Notes under the pieces: model-generated
What the model was told of the DNA's origin: nothing
What the model saw: only the letters and a program-made list of their open reading frames with translations
Database searches by the model: none
Program-made: the position numbers and the translations under genes
Shown here: positions 51,919-60,977 of the stretch, one piece after another
Layout of the letters: every line of letters begins with the position of its first letter
Position numbering within the stretch: position 1 is the first letter of the stretch
NCBI RefSeq assembly: GCF_009708215.1
Contig: NZ_CP046175.1
Span: 5,208,001 to 5,272,000, forward strand
Source of the DNA: Occultella kanbiaonis
GTDB lineage: Bacteria; Actinomycetota; Actinomycetes; Actinomycetales; Beutenbergiaceae
Direction of reading: 5' to 3'
DNA: 64,000 nt

Positions 51919-53349
51919 ATGCCCGAAGCCCGATGGAATCTGCCCGACGATCCGAGCCTGGAGTGGCTCAGGTCCCGGGCCAAGCAACTGCGTCGCGCGT
52001 TCGGCGATCCCGACGCTGACGAGCATGCTCTGGCAGTTGAACTCGTCAACGCCTTCGATCCGGGCTCACCGAGCGAGGCCATCCAGCTCTCGCGGGCTCA
52101 GCGCGTGCTCGCTCGTGCGTTCGGCTTCCCGGGCTGGTCACGGCTGCGCGAGCATCTCGAGACGCTGGGCACGTTCGGGCGACCGATGGCAGCGACCGGC
52201 GAGGACGACAGCCCGGAGGACCGTCTGCTGCGCCTCGGCACACTCAACTACACCCAATGGTCCGACGGCTCCGATGCCCGAGCGATGTTGGCCCAGGATC
52301 CAACACTGGCGGTAGGTTCCGCGCACACGATGGCCGCCTGCGGGCGTGCCGAGGAACTCGCAGAGCTGTTGCGCGACGACCCGGCACAGGCCGATCGCCA
52401 GGGCGGGCCACACCGCTGGGAGCCGCTCCTGTACGCGTGCTACTCCCGGCTCGGGACCGGCGATGCCGTGCGGACGGTGCAGGTGCTGCTCAACACCGGC
52501 GCCGACCCCAACGCCGGGTTCCTGTGGCGCCGATTCGCTTCGCCGTTCACGGCGCTCACCGGTGCGCTCGGAGGCGGTGAGCGCGGCGAGCCGCCCCACC
52601 GGGCCGCCGTCGCACTTGCGACGACACTGCTCGCTGCGGGCGCCGACCCGAACGACAACCAGGCGTTCTACAACAGGATGTTCACCCCCGACGACTCCCA
52701 TCTGCCGCCGTTGCTGTCCCACGGTGCCGGACACCCTCATCCGAGCGTGTGGCGCAACCGTCTCGGCGCGGCCTACCCGACGCCCGAGCAGATGGTCGGT
52801 GAGCACCTGCGCAGCGCAGCTGAGCGCGGCTACACCGAACGGGTCCGTCTGCTGCTGGAGCACGGCGTCGACCCCAACACCGTCGGCTACCACCCGAATC
52901 TCGGAGACCAGACCGCCTACGAGATCGCGGTGCGCAACGGTCACCGCGAGGCGGTCGGCCTCCTGGCGTCGGCGGGCGGGCGCAGCGACCGACTCGACGA
53001 CTACGACCTGTTGCTGTCCGCCGCGTTCGCCGGCGACACGCGCGGGGTCGGACCGTTGCCAGATCTACCGGCGAGGAGGCCCGATGCCATGCGTCTGGCC
53101 GCCGAGCAGCACGGGATCGCCGCCCTGGCCCTCTTGGTCGACCTCGGGTACGACGTGAGCGCACGCGGCAGGTGCGGCACCACGGCGCTGCACGAGGCCG
53201 CCTTCCGCGGCGATTCGGCGACGTGTCGGTGGCTGGTCGACCACGGCGCCGACCGGACCGCCGAGGACGAACGCTTCTCCGGCACGCCATCGGACTGGGC
53301 CGCCCACGCCGGGCATGAGGAACTGGCCGAGGAACTCAGCGTTTCGTGA
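51919..53349 (+). CDS. Ankyrin-repeat protein
   Basis: A 476-residue protein. The N-terminal 80 residues (DPSLEWLRSRAKQLRRAFGDPDADEHALAVE) form a helical domain often found before ankyrin repeats in actinobacteria. At least five ankyrin-like repeats follow, for example LLNTGADPNAGF, LLAAGADPNDNQ, LLEHGVDPNTVGYH and GTTALHEAAFRGDSATCRWLVDHGADRTAEDER. Ankyrin repeats bind proteins; no enzymatic domain is visible. AAGGAGG lies before the ATG. Role unknown. Confidence 0.88.
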   Translation: MPEARWNLPDDPSLEWLRSRAKQLRRAFGDPDADEHALAVELVNAFDPGSPSEAIQLSRAQRVLARAFGFPGWSRLREHLETLGTFGRPMAATGEDDSPEDRLLRLGTLNYTQWSDGSDARAMLAQDPTLAVGSAHTMAACGRAEELAELLRDDPAQADRQGGPHRWEPLLYACYSRLGTGDAVRTVQVLLNTGADPNAGFLWRRFASPFTALTGALGGGERGEPPHRAAVALATTLLAAGADPNDNQAFYNRMFTPDDSHLPPLLSHGAGHPHPSVWRNRLGAAYPTPEQMVGEHLRSAAERGYTERVRLLLEHGVDPNTVGYHPNLGDQTAYEIAVRNGHREAVGLLASAGGRSDRLDDYDLLLSAAFAGDTRGVGPLPDLPARRPDAMRLAAEQHGIAALALLVDLGYDVSARGRCGTTALHEAAFRGDSATCRWLVDHGADRTAEDERFSGTPSDWAAHAGHEELAEELSVS

Positions 53350-53500
53350 ACATGGCGGTGGTCGGGGCGATCGATTCGATCCGCTGCTCCAGCTGATCCC
53401 GGTCGGGGGCGTCGCGGTCGGCGCCGGCCGCGCCACGTTGCGGGCTCCCGATCCAGGCAGGATAGGGCTGCTGCTCCAGACCCAAGCAAAAGGAATGTCG

Positions 53501-53851
53501 ATGTCCGCCGCCACCATCATCGTGATCGTCATCACGGTCGTCATGAACACCGCGGTAGTGATCGGGGACATCGTGCAGGCCAAGTTCGTGATCGCGAACT
53601 CCAGAGAGGTCGGAGTGCCCGACGCCTGGCTGCCGGCCCTCGCTGTTCTCAAGGGGGCCGGCGCGGCCGGCCTCGTCGTCGGCCTTGCAGGGCTTCCGCT
53701 GATCGGGATTCTGGCCGCCTCCGGGCTCACCCTCTTCTACCTCACTGCGCTCATCGCGCATGTTCGTGCTCGCGTCTTCCACAGCATCGCGTTCCCGACA
53801 CTCTTCTTCGCGTTCGCGCTCGGATCCCTCGTACTCCTCTTGGCGGCCTGA
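53501..53851 (+). CDS. DoxX-like membrane protein
   Basis: A 116-residue protein with four membrane helices and the DoxX-like pattern VIGDIVQAKFVIANSREVGVPDAWLPALAVLKGAGAAGLVVGL, ending RARVFHSIAFPTLFFAFALG. The ATG at 53501 has AAAAGGA 8 bases upstream; the ATG at 53495 would be too close. Related proteins are small redox-linked or membrane-stress proteins of unclear role. It follows the ankyrin gene by 151 bases. Confidence 0.85.
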   Translation: MSAATIIVIVITVVMNTAVVIGDIVQAKFVIANSREVGVPDAWLPALAVLKGAGAAGLVVGLAGLPLIGILAASGLTLFYLTALIAHVRARVFHSIAFPTLFFAFALGSLVLLLAA

Positions 53852-53949
53852 TGTGCACCCGGACGGGAACGGCTCTCACCCGCGCGAGGGAGGTCTCTCA
53901 CACTGCCGGGTGAGGCGACCTCCCGACGCGCGGTAGCAGGCTCATTCAG

Positions 53950-54927
53950 ATGAGCGACAAGGGGCAGGCGTCGGTGGTCGACGATGGGGCGGTGTCGCCG
54001 GGCTGGGTGCGCGCTCGCCGCATCGCAGGTTTCGGGGCGGCAGGCACGATGTCCTTGTACCTGGCCGTCAAGGTCGCGTGGGTGATCGGCGCGTTCCTCG
54101 GCGCGGTGCCCGGGGCGTTCGACACCAACCCGCGTGAGTGGATCGCCCTCAACGTGATCACCGTCGGGATGGCCGCGTTCGGCGTCGCTCTCGGGCTCGC
54201 TTTCGCGCAACCGTGGGGAAGACGTCTCCCGGGCCGGTTGGTGATCGGATTCAGTTGGATCGCGAGCGGGTTCCTCGTGTCGCTGCTGCCGTACTCGGCA
54301 CTGTCGGCGCTGCTGGGCGCGACCGGGGCGGAATCGGGCAGTGGGAGCGATCCGTTTCCGAGGTGGGAGTCGGCGCTCATCATGATCGGCTTCACCGGCA
54401 TGGCTGTCGGGCTGCTCGTCGCCGTCCCGGTCTACATGCGCGAACGCTGGCCCCGCGCATTCACGGGCAGATCGGGCGGTGGCGAGGTCGCCTCGGCGAG
54501 GTCGCTGGCGTTCACGGTGGCAGCGGCCGCGGTCCCGACGTTGCTCTGGATCTATTGGGCAGCGGGCGGAACACTCGGCCTCAACCCCGACGCGCTCGGC
54601 CTGTGGAACCTCGACTCGCGGCTCCTGGTGGGGACGAGCGCGGCCTGGGCCGTCGTCGGCGCATGGAGCGTCTGGGCGCTGTCGGGCCGTGCCCGCGCAC
54701 GTCTGCCGATGTGGCTGCCGATGACGGCGGGCTTCGTGGCGTCGGGCTCGCTCTTCGCCTGGAACGCATGGCGTGTGCTCTGGCTGCTGGTCCCCATCAC
54801 CGAGCTCGAGCCGCTGAAGTCGCCGGTCGCGGCCGGGATCGAGCACTCCACGGCCATGGTGGCCGGCTTGGCGATCATGGCGCACCTGTTGCGGGCGTAT
54901 CGGATCAGTGAGCGCGGCGAGCGTTGA
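53950..54927 (+). CDS. Integral membrane protein of unknown function
   Basis: A 325-residue protein with about eight hydrophobic segments and little else: short polar loops and two basic inside stretches. I do not recognise a family. WIYWAAGGTLGLNPDALGLWNLDSRLL is the most distinctive stretch. It may be coexpressed with the DoxX-like gene (98-base gap). A transporter or sensor role cannot be told. Confidence 0.75.
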   Translation: MSDKGQASVVDDGAVSPGWVRARRIAGFGAAGTMSLYLAVKVAWVIGAFLGAVPGAFDTNPREWIALNVITVGMAAFGVALGLAFAQPWGRRLPGRLVIGFSWIASGFLVSLLPYSALSALLGATGAESGSGSDPFPRWESALIMIGFTGMAVGLLVAVPVYMRERWPRAFTGRSGGGEVASARSLAFTVAAAAVPTLLWIYWAAGGTLGLNPDALGLWNLDSRLLVGTSAAWAVVGAWSVWALSGRARARLPMWLPMTAGFVASGSLFAWNAWRVLWLLVPITELEPLKSPVAAGIEHSTAMVAGLAIMAHLLRAYRISERGER

Positions 54928-55024
54928 TCCGTGACGCGCGGTTCCCCCCCGCCCACCATCACAGATGGGCCTGCTCGTTTCCGAGCGATACTGTGAACAT
55001 GAACCACGGTGCAGGAGCAGGCCG

Positions 55025-55657
55025 GTGAAAGCCGTCTCCGTCGCACGGCACCACATCTTCGATCTCAAGTACCGCCTCGGCGACCTGAGACACAGCGCGA
55101 TCCGCGAGGCCATGGTGGTCCGGGTGCGTCCCTCGGCGTTGCTGGTCCTCGCGCCCCACAGCGTCACCCATCATCGAGGGGGTCGCGAGAAGGCCGCCGA
55201 GTTCTGGACCGGCGCCGTTGCAGAGAGCGTCGCAGAGGCGTTCGGTGGCTCATTGATCAGTGCCATCGGCTCCCGGGAGGAGACCGAGACGGCAGCCAGC
55301 GACGACGCCTTCAACGAACTCGCCAGGCACGTCGTCGGGGCGACCGGAGCCAGTTGGGTCGTCGACATCCACGGCTTGGCAGCGAGGCATCAGGTCGACA
55401 TCAACATCGGCACAGCGGGCTGCCGGGGTGACAGCGGCGTCACGCGCTTGGTCCAGTCGCTGGAACGCACCTTCGACGTGTCGGTCGACACGCCCTTCGA
55501 CGGTTCGCCGGGACTGGCGCGGTCCCTGGCCGACAGCACCGGAGTTCGTGGGGTCCAGCTCGAGCTGGGCACGAGGCTGCGGCGGGATGCGGTCACCTCC
55601 GCAGACCTGAATGCGCTGGTCGACGGCCTGGCTCTGCTCGTGGCCGACGGCCGCTGA
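55025..55657 (+). CDS. N-formylglutamate amidohydrolase-like protein
   Basis: A 210-residue protein with LVLAPHSVTHHRGGREKAAEFW, ETETAASDDAFNELARHVV, WVVDIHGLAARHQVDINIG and QLELGTRLRRD, a layout like FGase-type zinc amidohydrolases (His/Asp/Glu metal ligands, D-x-H at the second motif). It is shorter than a typical FGase, so the match is to the fold rather than the exact reaction. GTG at 55025 has GGAG 7 bases upstream. Confidence 0.6.
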   Translation: MKAVSVARHHIFDLKYRLGDLRHSAIREAMVVRVRPSALLVLAPHSVTHHRGGREKAAEFWTGAVAESVAEAFGGSLISAIGSREETETAASDDAFNELARHVVGATGASWVVDIHGLAARHQVDINIGTAGCRGDSGVTRLVQSLERTFDVSVDTPFDGSPGLARSLADSTGVRGVQLELGTRLRRDAVTSADLNALVDGLALLVADGR

Positions 55658-55739
55658 GTTCTGGACTCCCTCTGCCACGAACGACGTCAGAGCTGCCACC
55701 GACTCAACCGTGCGGTGCGCCCGGTTGCACCCCGCCAGG

Positions 55740-56285
55740 TCATTCGTGGCGGCGTCGGTACAGATCTCGAAGCAGTGCGATCTCCGCTCCGTGGTGGATC
55801 TGTTCGTCGAGCAGGATCCGCACCACTTCGCCGGCAGTCATGGGTTCCCCCAGGTGACTTGGACGTGGCTCGCCGAGGTCGTCGTCATGCGCACCATCGA
55901 GCCACGTCATCAGCGGCTCCCGGCTGGCTCTCCAGTCAGCGAGTGCCTCGACGGCGGTTCCGTGAACAGGCAGGTCGGGAAAGTCTCGGATCCCGGCTCC
56001 GAAGGCATGCTCGGTGTAGATCCAGTTGTCGGCGGTGATGTGGACCAGCCGCCACCCGATCGTGGTCACCGGATGAGGCTGTGGCGGGCTGAACTCGTAC
56101 TGGTAGGTCCACCCGCCCGGATGCTCGGGATCGGCGATCAGGTTCCACGAGTCGGGCACGGGCTCCCACAGCAGCTCGGCATCTGAGAGGCCGACACAGC
56201 GTTGCTCCAGCCTGTCAGCGGAGAGCTCCCACGCCCGCCGTAGCAACCGCACGCCGACCTGCCCTCGAGGCTCCACAAGCACCAT
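55740..56285 (-). CDS. DinB family protein
   Basis: A 181-residue four-helix protein with TTIGWRLVHITADNWIYTEHAFG and LLDEQIHHGAEIALLRDLY, which supply the three-histidine metal site of the DinB/YfiT family. Such proteins are thiol-dependent transferases or of unknown function. It converges with the N-formylglutamate-like gene, the stops being 82 bases apart. Confidence 0.87.
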   Translation of the reverse strand: MVLVEPRGQVGVRLLRRAWELSADRLEQRCVGLSDAELLWEPVPDSWNLIADPEHPGGWTYQYEFSPPQPHPVTTIGWRLVHITADNWIYTEHAFGAGIRDFPDLPVHGTAVEALADWRASREPLMTWLDGAHDDDLGEPRPSHLGEPMTAGEVVRILLDEQIHHGAEIALLRDLYRRRHE

Positions 56286-56457
56286 GGTCTCGATGCGAGC
56301 CCCAGGGAAGCAACCAGTGCGTCGTTCGGGTAGGTGGACCTCTGAGTGTGTTCCGACCCGTCGGCGCCGGCAGGCTTATGCACTCGCAAATCGCGGACGT
56401 CGCGCCTAGCCTCCCAATGCTCGGCCGATCCGTCGCTGCGATCAGGGAGTTGCCCGA

Positions 56458-57363
56458 ATGACACTGCTCGAGTCCTACACGAGCGACCAGACGGCGCAGG
56501 TCCAGCGCGCGCTCTCCGCGTGGTTCCCCGCAGGGACGCATCCCGGAGGCTTCGGTTGGGAATCGGCCACCGATCAGTTGCCGTCCGCCGTCTGCGTCGC
56601 TCGCGATGGTCAGGGGCGGGTCGTTGGCTGGGCCGGGCTCGCCGACGGTGAGGGTCGCATCGAGTGCGGACCCGACGACGCGAGCAGCGCCGCGGTGCTG
56701 GCGGACTGGTTGGTCGAGAATGCGGGCGGCACCAAGGTGAGCGTTCCGGTGTACCACGCGCGCCCACTGGTCCGCGGTGCACTCACGGCGCGCGGCTTCA
56801 CGGACGACGCGAACGCCGGTGCCATCGCAGGGTTGGTCCACCCCGCAGGCGACGTGGACGTCGACGTGCCGGACGGCTACCGGATCCGGGCGATGGATCC
56901 TGATGAGGACGCCGCCCGTGTGCAGGCACATCGGCGCGCCTGGAAGCCCGCGCGAATGCCCTATCCGGAGGAGATCCGCAGCGGGATTGATCCCGAGGAT
57001 GAGAGCCGCTTCACCGAGCAGGCATTCTCGGTCATGAAGCGAACCTGGCTGTACGACCGGGAACTCGACCTGGTCATCGAAGCGCCCGATCGCTCACTGG
57101 CGGGGTGTTGCACGGTCTGGTTCGATCCCGAGACCGGTTGGGCGGAGATCGAACCGCTGGGAATCGTTCCGGATCACCGCCGGCACGGACTGGCCACGGC
57201 GCTGGCCCTCGAGACGTGCCGTCTGGTCGCCGCCCGCGGCGGCCACACCGTCTTCATCAACAGCGCGCCCCTGCCGTACTACCCGGCTCCGTGGGAGACG
57301 TACCTGCGAGCCGGCTTCAGCCCACTGGATCGCGGGACTCACCTGACCACGGGTACTGCGTGA
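56458..57363 (+). CDS. GNAT acetyltransferase, tandem domain
   Basis: A 301-residue protein with a degenerate N-terminal GNAT-like half and a complete C-terminal GNAT domain: EIEPLGIVPDHRRHGLATALALETCRLVAARGG is the acetyl-CoA loop, followed by YLRAGFSPLDRG. Tandem GNAT proteins of this size acetylate small molecules or aminoglycosides, but no substrate is evident. It starts 172 bases from the divergent DinB gene. Confidence 0.87.
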   Translation: MTLLESYTSDQTAQVQRALSAWFPAGTHPGGFGWESATDQLPSAVCVARDGQGRVVGWAGLADGEGRIECGPDDASSAAVLADWLVENAGGTKVSVPVYHARPLVRGALTARGFTDDANAGAIAGLVHPAGDVDVDVPDGYRIRAMDPDEDAARVQAHRRAWKPARMPYPEEIRSGIDPEDESRFTEQAFSVMKRTWLYDRELDLVIEAPDRSLAGCCTVWFDPETGWAEIEPLGIVPDHRRHGLATALALETCRLVAARGGHTVFINSAPLPYYPAPWETYLRAGFSPLDRGTHLTTGTA

Positions 57364-57421
57364 CGCCGGGCTACGACGAGCTCACGGGAGTCACCCTCGC
57401 GCCGACAGGACGCTCCGAGGT

Positions 57422-58198
57422 TCATCCGTGGTCCGGTGCCAAGCGATAGGTGCGCTTGGACCCGTAACTGGTGAACCCGAGCCGGGCGAGGATCGGCGCG
57501 GAGGTGTCCACCAGCGCGTTCACCAGGGCGAGGGTGCAACCGAGGTCCGCAGCGACCGCCAGGCGCGCGGCCGTGGCCGCCCGGTAGGCGTCGCGACGGC
57601 GGACCTCTGGAGCGGTGCAGGTTCCCCACAGCCGCGCCACCTCGCCGGCACGCGTGACACCGCCGGTCGCCGCCGGCACGTCGTCGACGTACGCGACGAC
57701 CTGGAATCCGGTGCGCCGGTCGAGCGGCTTCGTTGCCTCCCGCACCTGCTCGCGCAGCTCCTCGTCCGTCGGCGGGGTGCCGCCCCAGACCCGCGTGGCA
57801 ACTGCGGTGGCGTCGCGGACGGTCTGCTCGGAGTCGACGAGGGCGCATCGCACCGATGGGTCTACGGCTGTCGGTGGCACAGGTAGGGCCCGTGCCTGGA
57901 TCTCGGTGGCATCGTGCAACGTGGCGCGGCGTCCGATGAGGAACTCCTTGAGCTCACCCTGGTCATCGGTCACGGTCCACGCGATGGATGCTGCGTCGTG
58001 TTCAGCTGCAAGCTCCTCGACCCTGTGCCAGGTGCCCTCGAGATCGGTGCCGGTGGACCATGTCACCGAGACCGAACGAGCCGGCGTCACGACGGCAGTC
58101 AGCCGCCCGGGGATCTCGACGAGCTCCGACCCCGGAGGTGCCCACGCCCACTCCTGCGATGCGCGCCTGACCTGTTCGCGTGACCACGTCATTGCCAC
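57422..58198 (-). CDS. GNAT family acetyltransferase
   Basis: A 258-residue protein. The first 110 residues are not recognisable; the C-terminal part is a GNAT domain (VVAYVDDVPAATGGVTRAGEVARLWGTCTAPEVRRRDAYRAATAARLAVAADLG and ILARLGFTSYGSKRTYRL). Start is GTG 58198 or ATG 58192. It converges with the tandem GNAT gene, stops 58 bases apart, and lies 48 bases downstream of the small zinc-ribbon gene on the same strand. Confidence 0.85.
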   Translation of the reverse strand: MAMTWSREQVRRASQEWAWAPPGSELVEIPGRLTAVVTPARSVSVTWSTGTDLEGTWHRVEELAAEHDAASIAWTVTDDQGELKEFLIGRRATLHDATEIQARALPVPPTAVDPSVRCALVDSEQTVRDATAVATRVWGGTPPTDEELREQVREATKPLDRRTGFQVVAYVDDVPAATGGVTRAGEVARLWGTCTAPEVRRRDAYRAATAARLAVAADLGCTLALVNALVDTSAPILARLGFTSYGSKRTYRLAPDHG

Positions 58199-58246
58199 AG
58201 TCTGCAGGTCGCGGGCGAATCCGGGTGATCGAAGATCCCGGCGGCG

Positions 58247-58483
58247 TCACCGGGCGGGTCCCGATGCGACGCCGAGCAGCATGCTCAACGGCGCGGGCGG
58301 CGTGTCATGGCGCTGCTGAAGATCCACCCGGCGGAGGCCGCAGCTTCCGCACCTCACGTAGACGACATGCCCCGACGAGGTCGGGTGCCGCGACTCCGTC
58401 GACCAGGCGTGTTCGTGCTCGGCAGTTGCGACTGGGCGATGCGATGGGGATCGGGTCTGGCTGGTGGTCATGAGATCCACCAT
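58247..58483 (-). CDS. Small zinc-ribbon-like protein
   Basis: A 78-residue protein with HEHAWSTESRHPTSSGHVVYVRCGSCGLRRVDLQ, that is an H-x-H pair, a later His and a CxxC, enough for a single zinc knuckle. Similar short actinobacterial proteins are annotated only as hypothetical. ATG 58471 (MTTSQTRSPSHR) is an alternative start. It is divergent from the CGNR gene with only 14-26 bases between starts, so the promoters overlap. Confidence 0.65.
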   Translation of the reverse strand: MVDLMTTSQTRSPSHRPVATAEHEHAWSTESRHPTSSGHVVYVRCGSCGLRRVDLQQRHDTPPAPLSMLLGVASGPAR

Positions 58484-58497
58484 GGTGTAATGGTCTT

Positions 58498-59022
58498 ATG
58501 CATCTCAACCCTTACGGCGAGTATGCGGTCCTGCTCGCGGCCTCCCTCGCCAACGAATGGCCCGCCGACCGCCGCGGGATCGAGGCGAGGACCCGCGCGT
58601 TCGGCATGACGATGGCGTTTCCCGAAGCACCGGACGACCACGACGGCGTGCGGAGCGTCATCGACGACTGGCTACGCGTCGTCGACGCCGCCGATCCGGA
58701 TCGGCGTGCGGAGCTGCTGAACGCGGAGATGGCCGCGGCCGCGGCCTATCCGCGGCTCACCGACCACGACGACGAGGGGTGGCACCTGCACTACCGGGAC
58801 GACCCCCAGTCCCTCCCCTCGGTCCTGCGAGCCGTGATCAGCGTCGGAACCTCGCTCCACCTCGTCACCCGCGGGATGCACCGGCTCGGGCGGTGCGCGT
58901 CCGAACCCTGCACGGCAGTCGTGGTCGACATCACCCGCAACGGGCGGCAGCGCTACTGCTCCGTGCGCTGCGCCAACCGTGCCGCCGTGCGAAGGCACCG
59001 CGAGCGAACCCTCGCCCCCTGA
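58498..59022 (+). CDS. CGNR zinc-finger domain protein
   Basis: A 174-residue protein with the C-terminal CGNR zinc finger (CASEPCTAVVVDITRNGRQRYCSVRCANRAAVRRHRERT; four cysteines) and an N-terminal ABATE-like domain (about 1-120). Members are stress-associated or transcriptional regulators of unknown detail. TGTAAT (58486-58491) six bases before the ATG suggests a leaderless start. Confidence 0.88.
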   Translation: MHLNPYGEYAVLLAASLANEWPADRRGIEARTRAFGMTMAFPEAPDDHDGVRSVIDDWLRVVDAADPDRRAELLNAEMAAAAAYPRLTDHDDEGWHLHYRDDPQSLPSVLRAVISVGTSLHLVTRGMHRLGRCASEPCTAVVVDITRNGRQRYCSVRCANRAAVRRHRERTLAP

Positions 59023-59150
59023 AGGACCGGGTCGGCGCCGTCGGCCCCCCGGATCGCGGCAGTCGACGGTCGGGACGTGGTGGTGGAGCATGGCCGATGA
59101 CGGATCACGCTCGACCGGGGGCGTCGGTCCACCCCGGAGGGAGACCTCGC

Positions 59151-59561
59151 ATGACGGATGAGCACATCGCACTGAGCCCCGCCCAGGTCCTGCAGGTGAG
59201 GCATCATTCGGCCGAGGCCCTCGAGCTGGAGTCGATCTGGCAGCCTGGCGAGCCGCCGCCACGGCACTGGCACCCGCACCAGCGGGAGGAGTTCGAGGTA
59301 CTGGAGGGCGAACTCACCGTGGAGCTCGGTCGGGCCGAGCCCCGGGTACTCGGAGTCGGTCAGAAGGTCACGATCTCGCCCCGCACGCCGCACCGGATGT
59401 GGAACGCCGGACCTGGCCAGGCGCGCGCGAGCTGGCGGATCACGCCACCGCAGCGCACGCTCGAGCAGTTCCGGTTCATGGCTCAGGGGACGGCACTGCC
59501 GCGGGCGGTGCGGATGCTCTGGGCGTTCCGACACGAGTTCCGTATCGGCCCGGCACTCTGA
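59151..59561 (+). CDS. Cupin domain protein
   Basis: A 136-residue small-beta-barrel protein with PPRHWHPHQREEFEVLEGELTVELG (metal ligands H-x-H and E) and VTISPRTPHRMWNAGPG (second cupin motif). GGAGGGAG precedes the ATG at 59151. Cupins range from dioxygenases to storage or sensor proteins; a metal site appears intact. It converges with the P-loop kinase gene, stops 17 bases apart. Confidence 0.87.
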   Translation: MTDEHIALSPAQVLQVRHHSAEALELESIWQPGEPPPRHWHPHQREEFEVLEGELTVELGRAEPRVLGVGQKVTISPRTPHRMWNAGPGQARASWRITPPQRTLEQFRFMAQGTALPRAVRMLWAFRHEFRIGPAL

Positions 59562-59577
59562 CCGGCCCACCGTGCGG

Positions 59578-60114
59578 TCAGGCGGTCAGGCGCCGTTCGA
59601 CCTCCGCCAGGACGGACGCGACGCACTCCTCGGGCGAGGTCGACTCGACGTCGAGGAGGAGGTCACGTTCGAGGCCGGGCAGTTCGCCCTCGAAGTGCCG
59701 GTAGACGCGCTCGAGGAAGTCCCGGTCCTTGCTCACCCCGCGCGTGGGATCGCCCTGGGCACGCTCCCAGGAGCGCCGCACCTCCGCGACGAGGACCACC
59801 GTGACCACCGCCGTCTGGGCGGGCACTTCTGCGAGCACCCGCGCCACCTCCGCCCGGGACGACGTGCCCTCGTCGACCACGACGTCCAGCGGCACCCGGA
59901 CCCAGTGGCCGACCAACCGCGCGTGGATCTCATGCGCCCAGTCCCAGTCCGGCAGGGTGGGCAACGCCATCTCGGCGACGGTGTCCAGATCGACGAGCGC
60001 CACGGTCCGGCCCTGCTCCCGCAGGCGCTTCGTGACCGCGTGCGCGAGCGTGGACTTCCCGGCCGCGATGGGTCCGCTGATGAGGACAAGTACCTTCGCC
60101 GCGTCTTCGGTCAC
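59578..60114 (-). CDS. P-loop kinase-like ATPase
   Basis: A 178-residue protein with Walker A SGPIAAGKSTLA (about 14-23), DLDTVAEMALPTLPDWDWAHE and VVVDEGTSSRAEVARVL. This is the shape of small AAA/zeta-toxin-like or gluconate-kinase-like phosphotransferases. The substrate is not clear. Start is a GTG at 60114. Confidence 0.8.
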   Translation of the reverse strand: MTEDAAKVLVLISGPIAAGKSTLAHAVTKRLREQGRTVALVDLDTVAEMALPTLPDWDWAHEIHARLVGHWVRVPLDVVVDEGTSSRAEVARVLAEVPAQTAVVTVVLVAEVRRSWERAQGDPTRGVSKDRDFLERVYRHFEGELPGLERDLLLDVESTSPEECVASVLAEVERRLTA

Positions 60115-60182
60115 GCGGCCATCCTGCCGGTCCGGGTGGCGGCCACCCCAGGGAATTCATTCGCGAGCGAGCGAGCGGCGGG

Positions 60183-60977
60183 TCACCGCCTGCGCACGAG
60201 CGCCCGTACCGAGATCACGACGCCGGCAGCGGTCCAGGCCAGGAGCACCGCGAGGTCGCGCAGGCTCGCACCGAACACGTCGGAGGCAAGCCCGGCGCGG
60301 AGCAGATCGGCCGCGGGCCGGACCGGCAGGATGTCGTGCACGGCCTGGAACCACTCCGGCAACTGGCCGACGCCGAACGTGACCGGCGAGAACAGCAGCA
60401 CGAAGAACACGAGCACCTGGCTGACCAACTGCGCCAGCATCGGAGGCAGGCTCACCGCGATCGCATAACCCACCGCCGTCGCCATGAGCGTGACCAGGAG
60501 CGTGGCGGCGATGAGCACGGGCCAGTCGAACGAGAGGGCGATGTCGTAGCGCAGCGTCGCGACAAGCACGCCTACGGCGACGCTGGGCAGGCCGATGAGC
60601 AGCCATACGGTGAGGTCGGCCGCGAGTAGCAGCGGCCGGGCGACGGGCAGCCCGCGCATGTAGGTGAACGTTCCATCGGTGCGGGACCGGGAGACTCCCT
60701 GGGGCACCATGACCAGCCCGATCGTGAGCAGCAGCACGGTTGGGGCGCCGGTCGAGAGGAACAGCGCGGTCGCGGCATCGATGTTCGGGATGAGGAATCC
60801 GAACCCGACGACGATCCCGGCGGCCAGCATGGCCTGGACGACGATGATCAGCGGCAGCATCGCGCCGATCTGCGCAAGCGTCCAGCGCAACAGCGTGAGG
60901 TAGGTGGTGGCGAGGCTGACCTGCACGGGCGCTGGCGGCCTCGGGTTGGCCCGATCGGCGACGGCGTGCTCAGACAT
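60183..60977 (-). CDS. ABC-2 type exporter permease
   Basis: A 264-residue membrane protein with six predicted helices and the ABC-2 layout (VPQGVSRSRTDGTFTYMRGLPVARPLLLAADL, FVLLFSPVTFGVGQLPEWFQAVHDILPVRPAADLLR). Its start lies inside the end of the ATPase gene (8-base overlap), so both are co-translated. It is probably repressed by the divergent TetR protein. Confidence 0.9.
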   Translation of the reverse strand: MSEHAVADRANPRPPAPVQVSLATTYLTLLRWTLAQIGAMLPLIIVVQAMLAAGIVVGFGFLIPNIDAATALFLSTGAPTVLLLTIGLVMVPQGVSRSRTDGTFTYMRGLPVARPLLLAADLTVWLLIGLPSVAVGVLVATLRYDIALSFDWPVLIAATLLVTLMATAVGYAIAVSLPPMLAQLVSQVLVFFVLLFSPVTFGVGQLPEWFQAVHDILPVRPAADLLRAGLASDVFGASLRDLAVLLAWTAAGVVISVRALVRRR

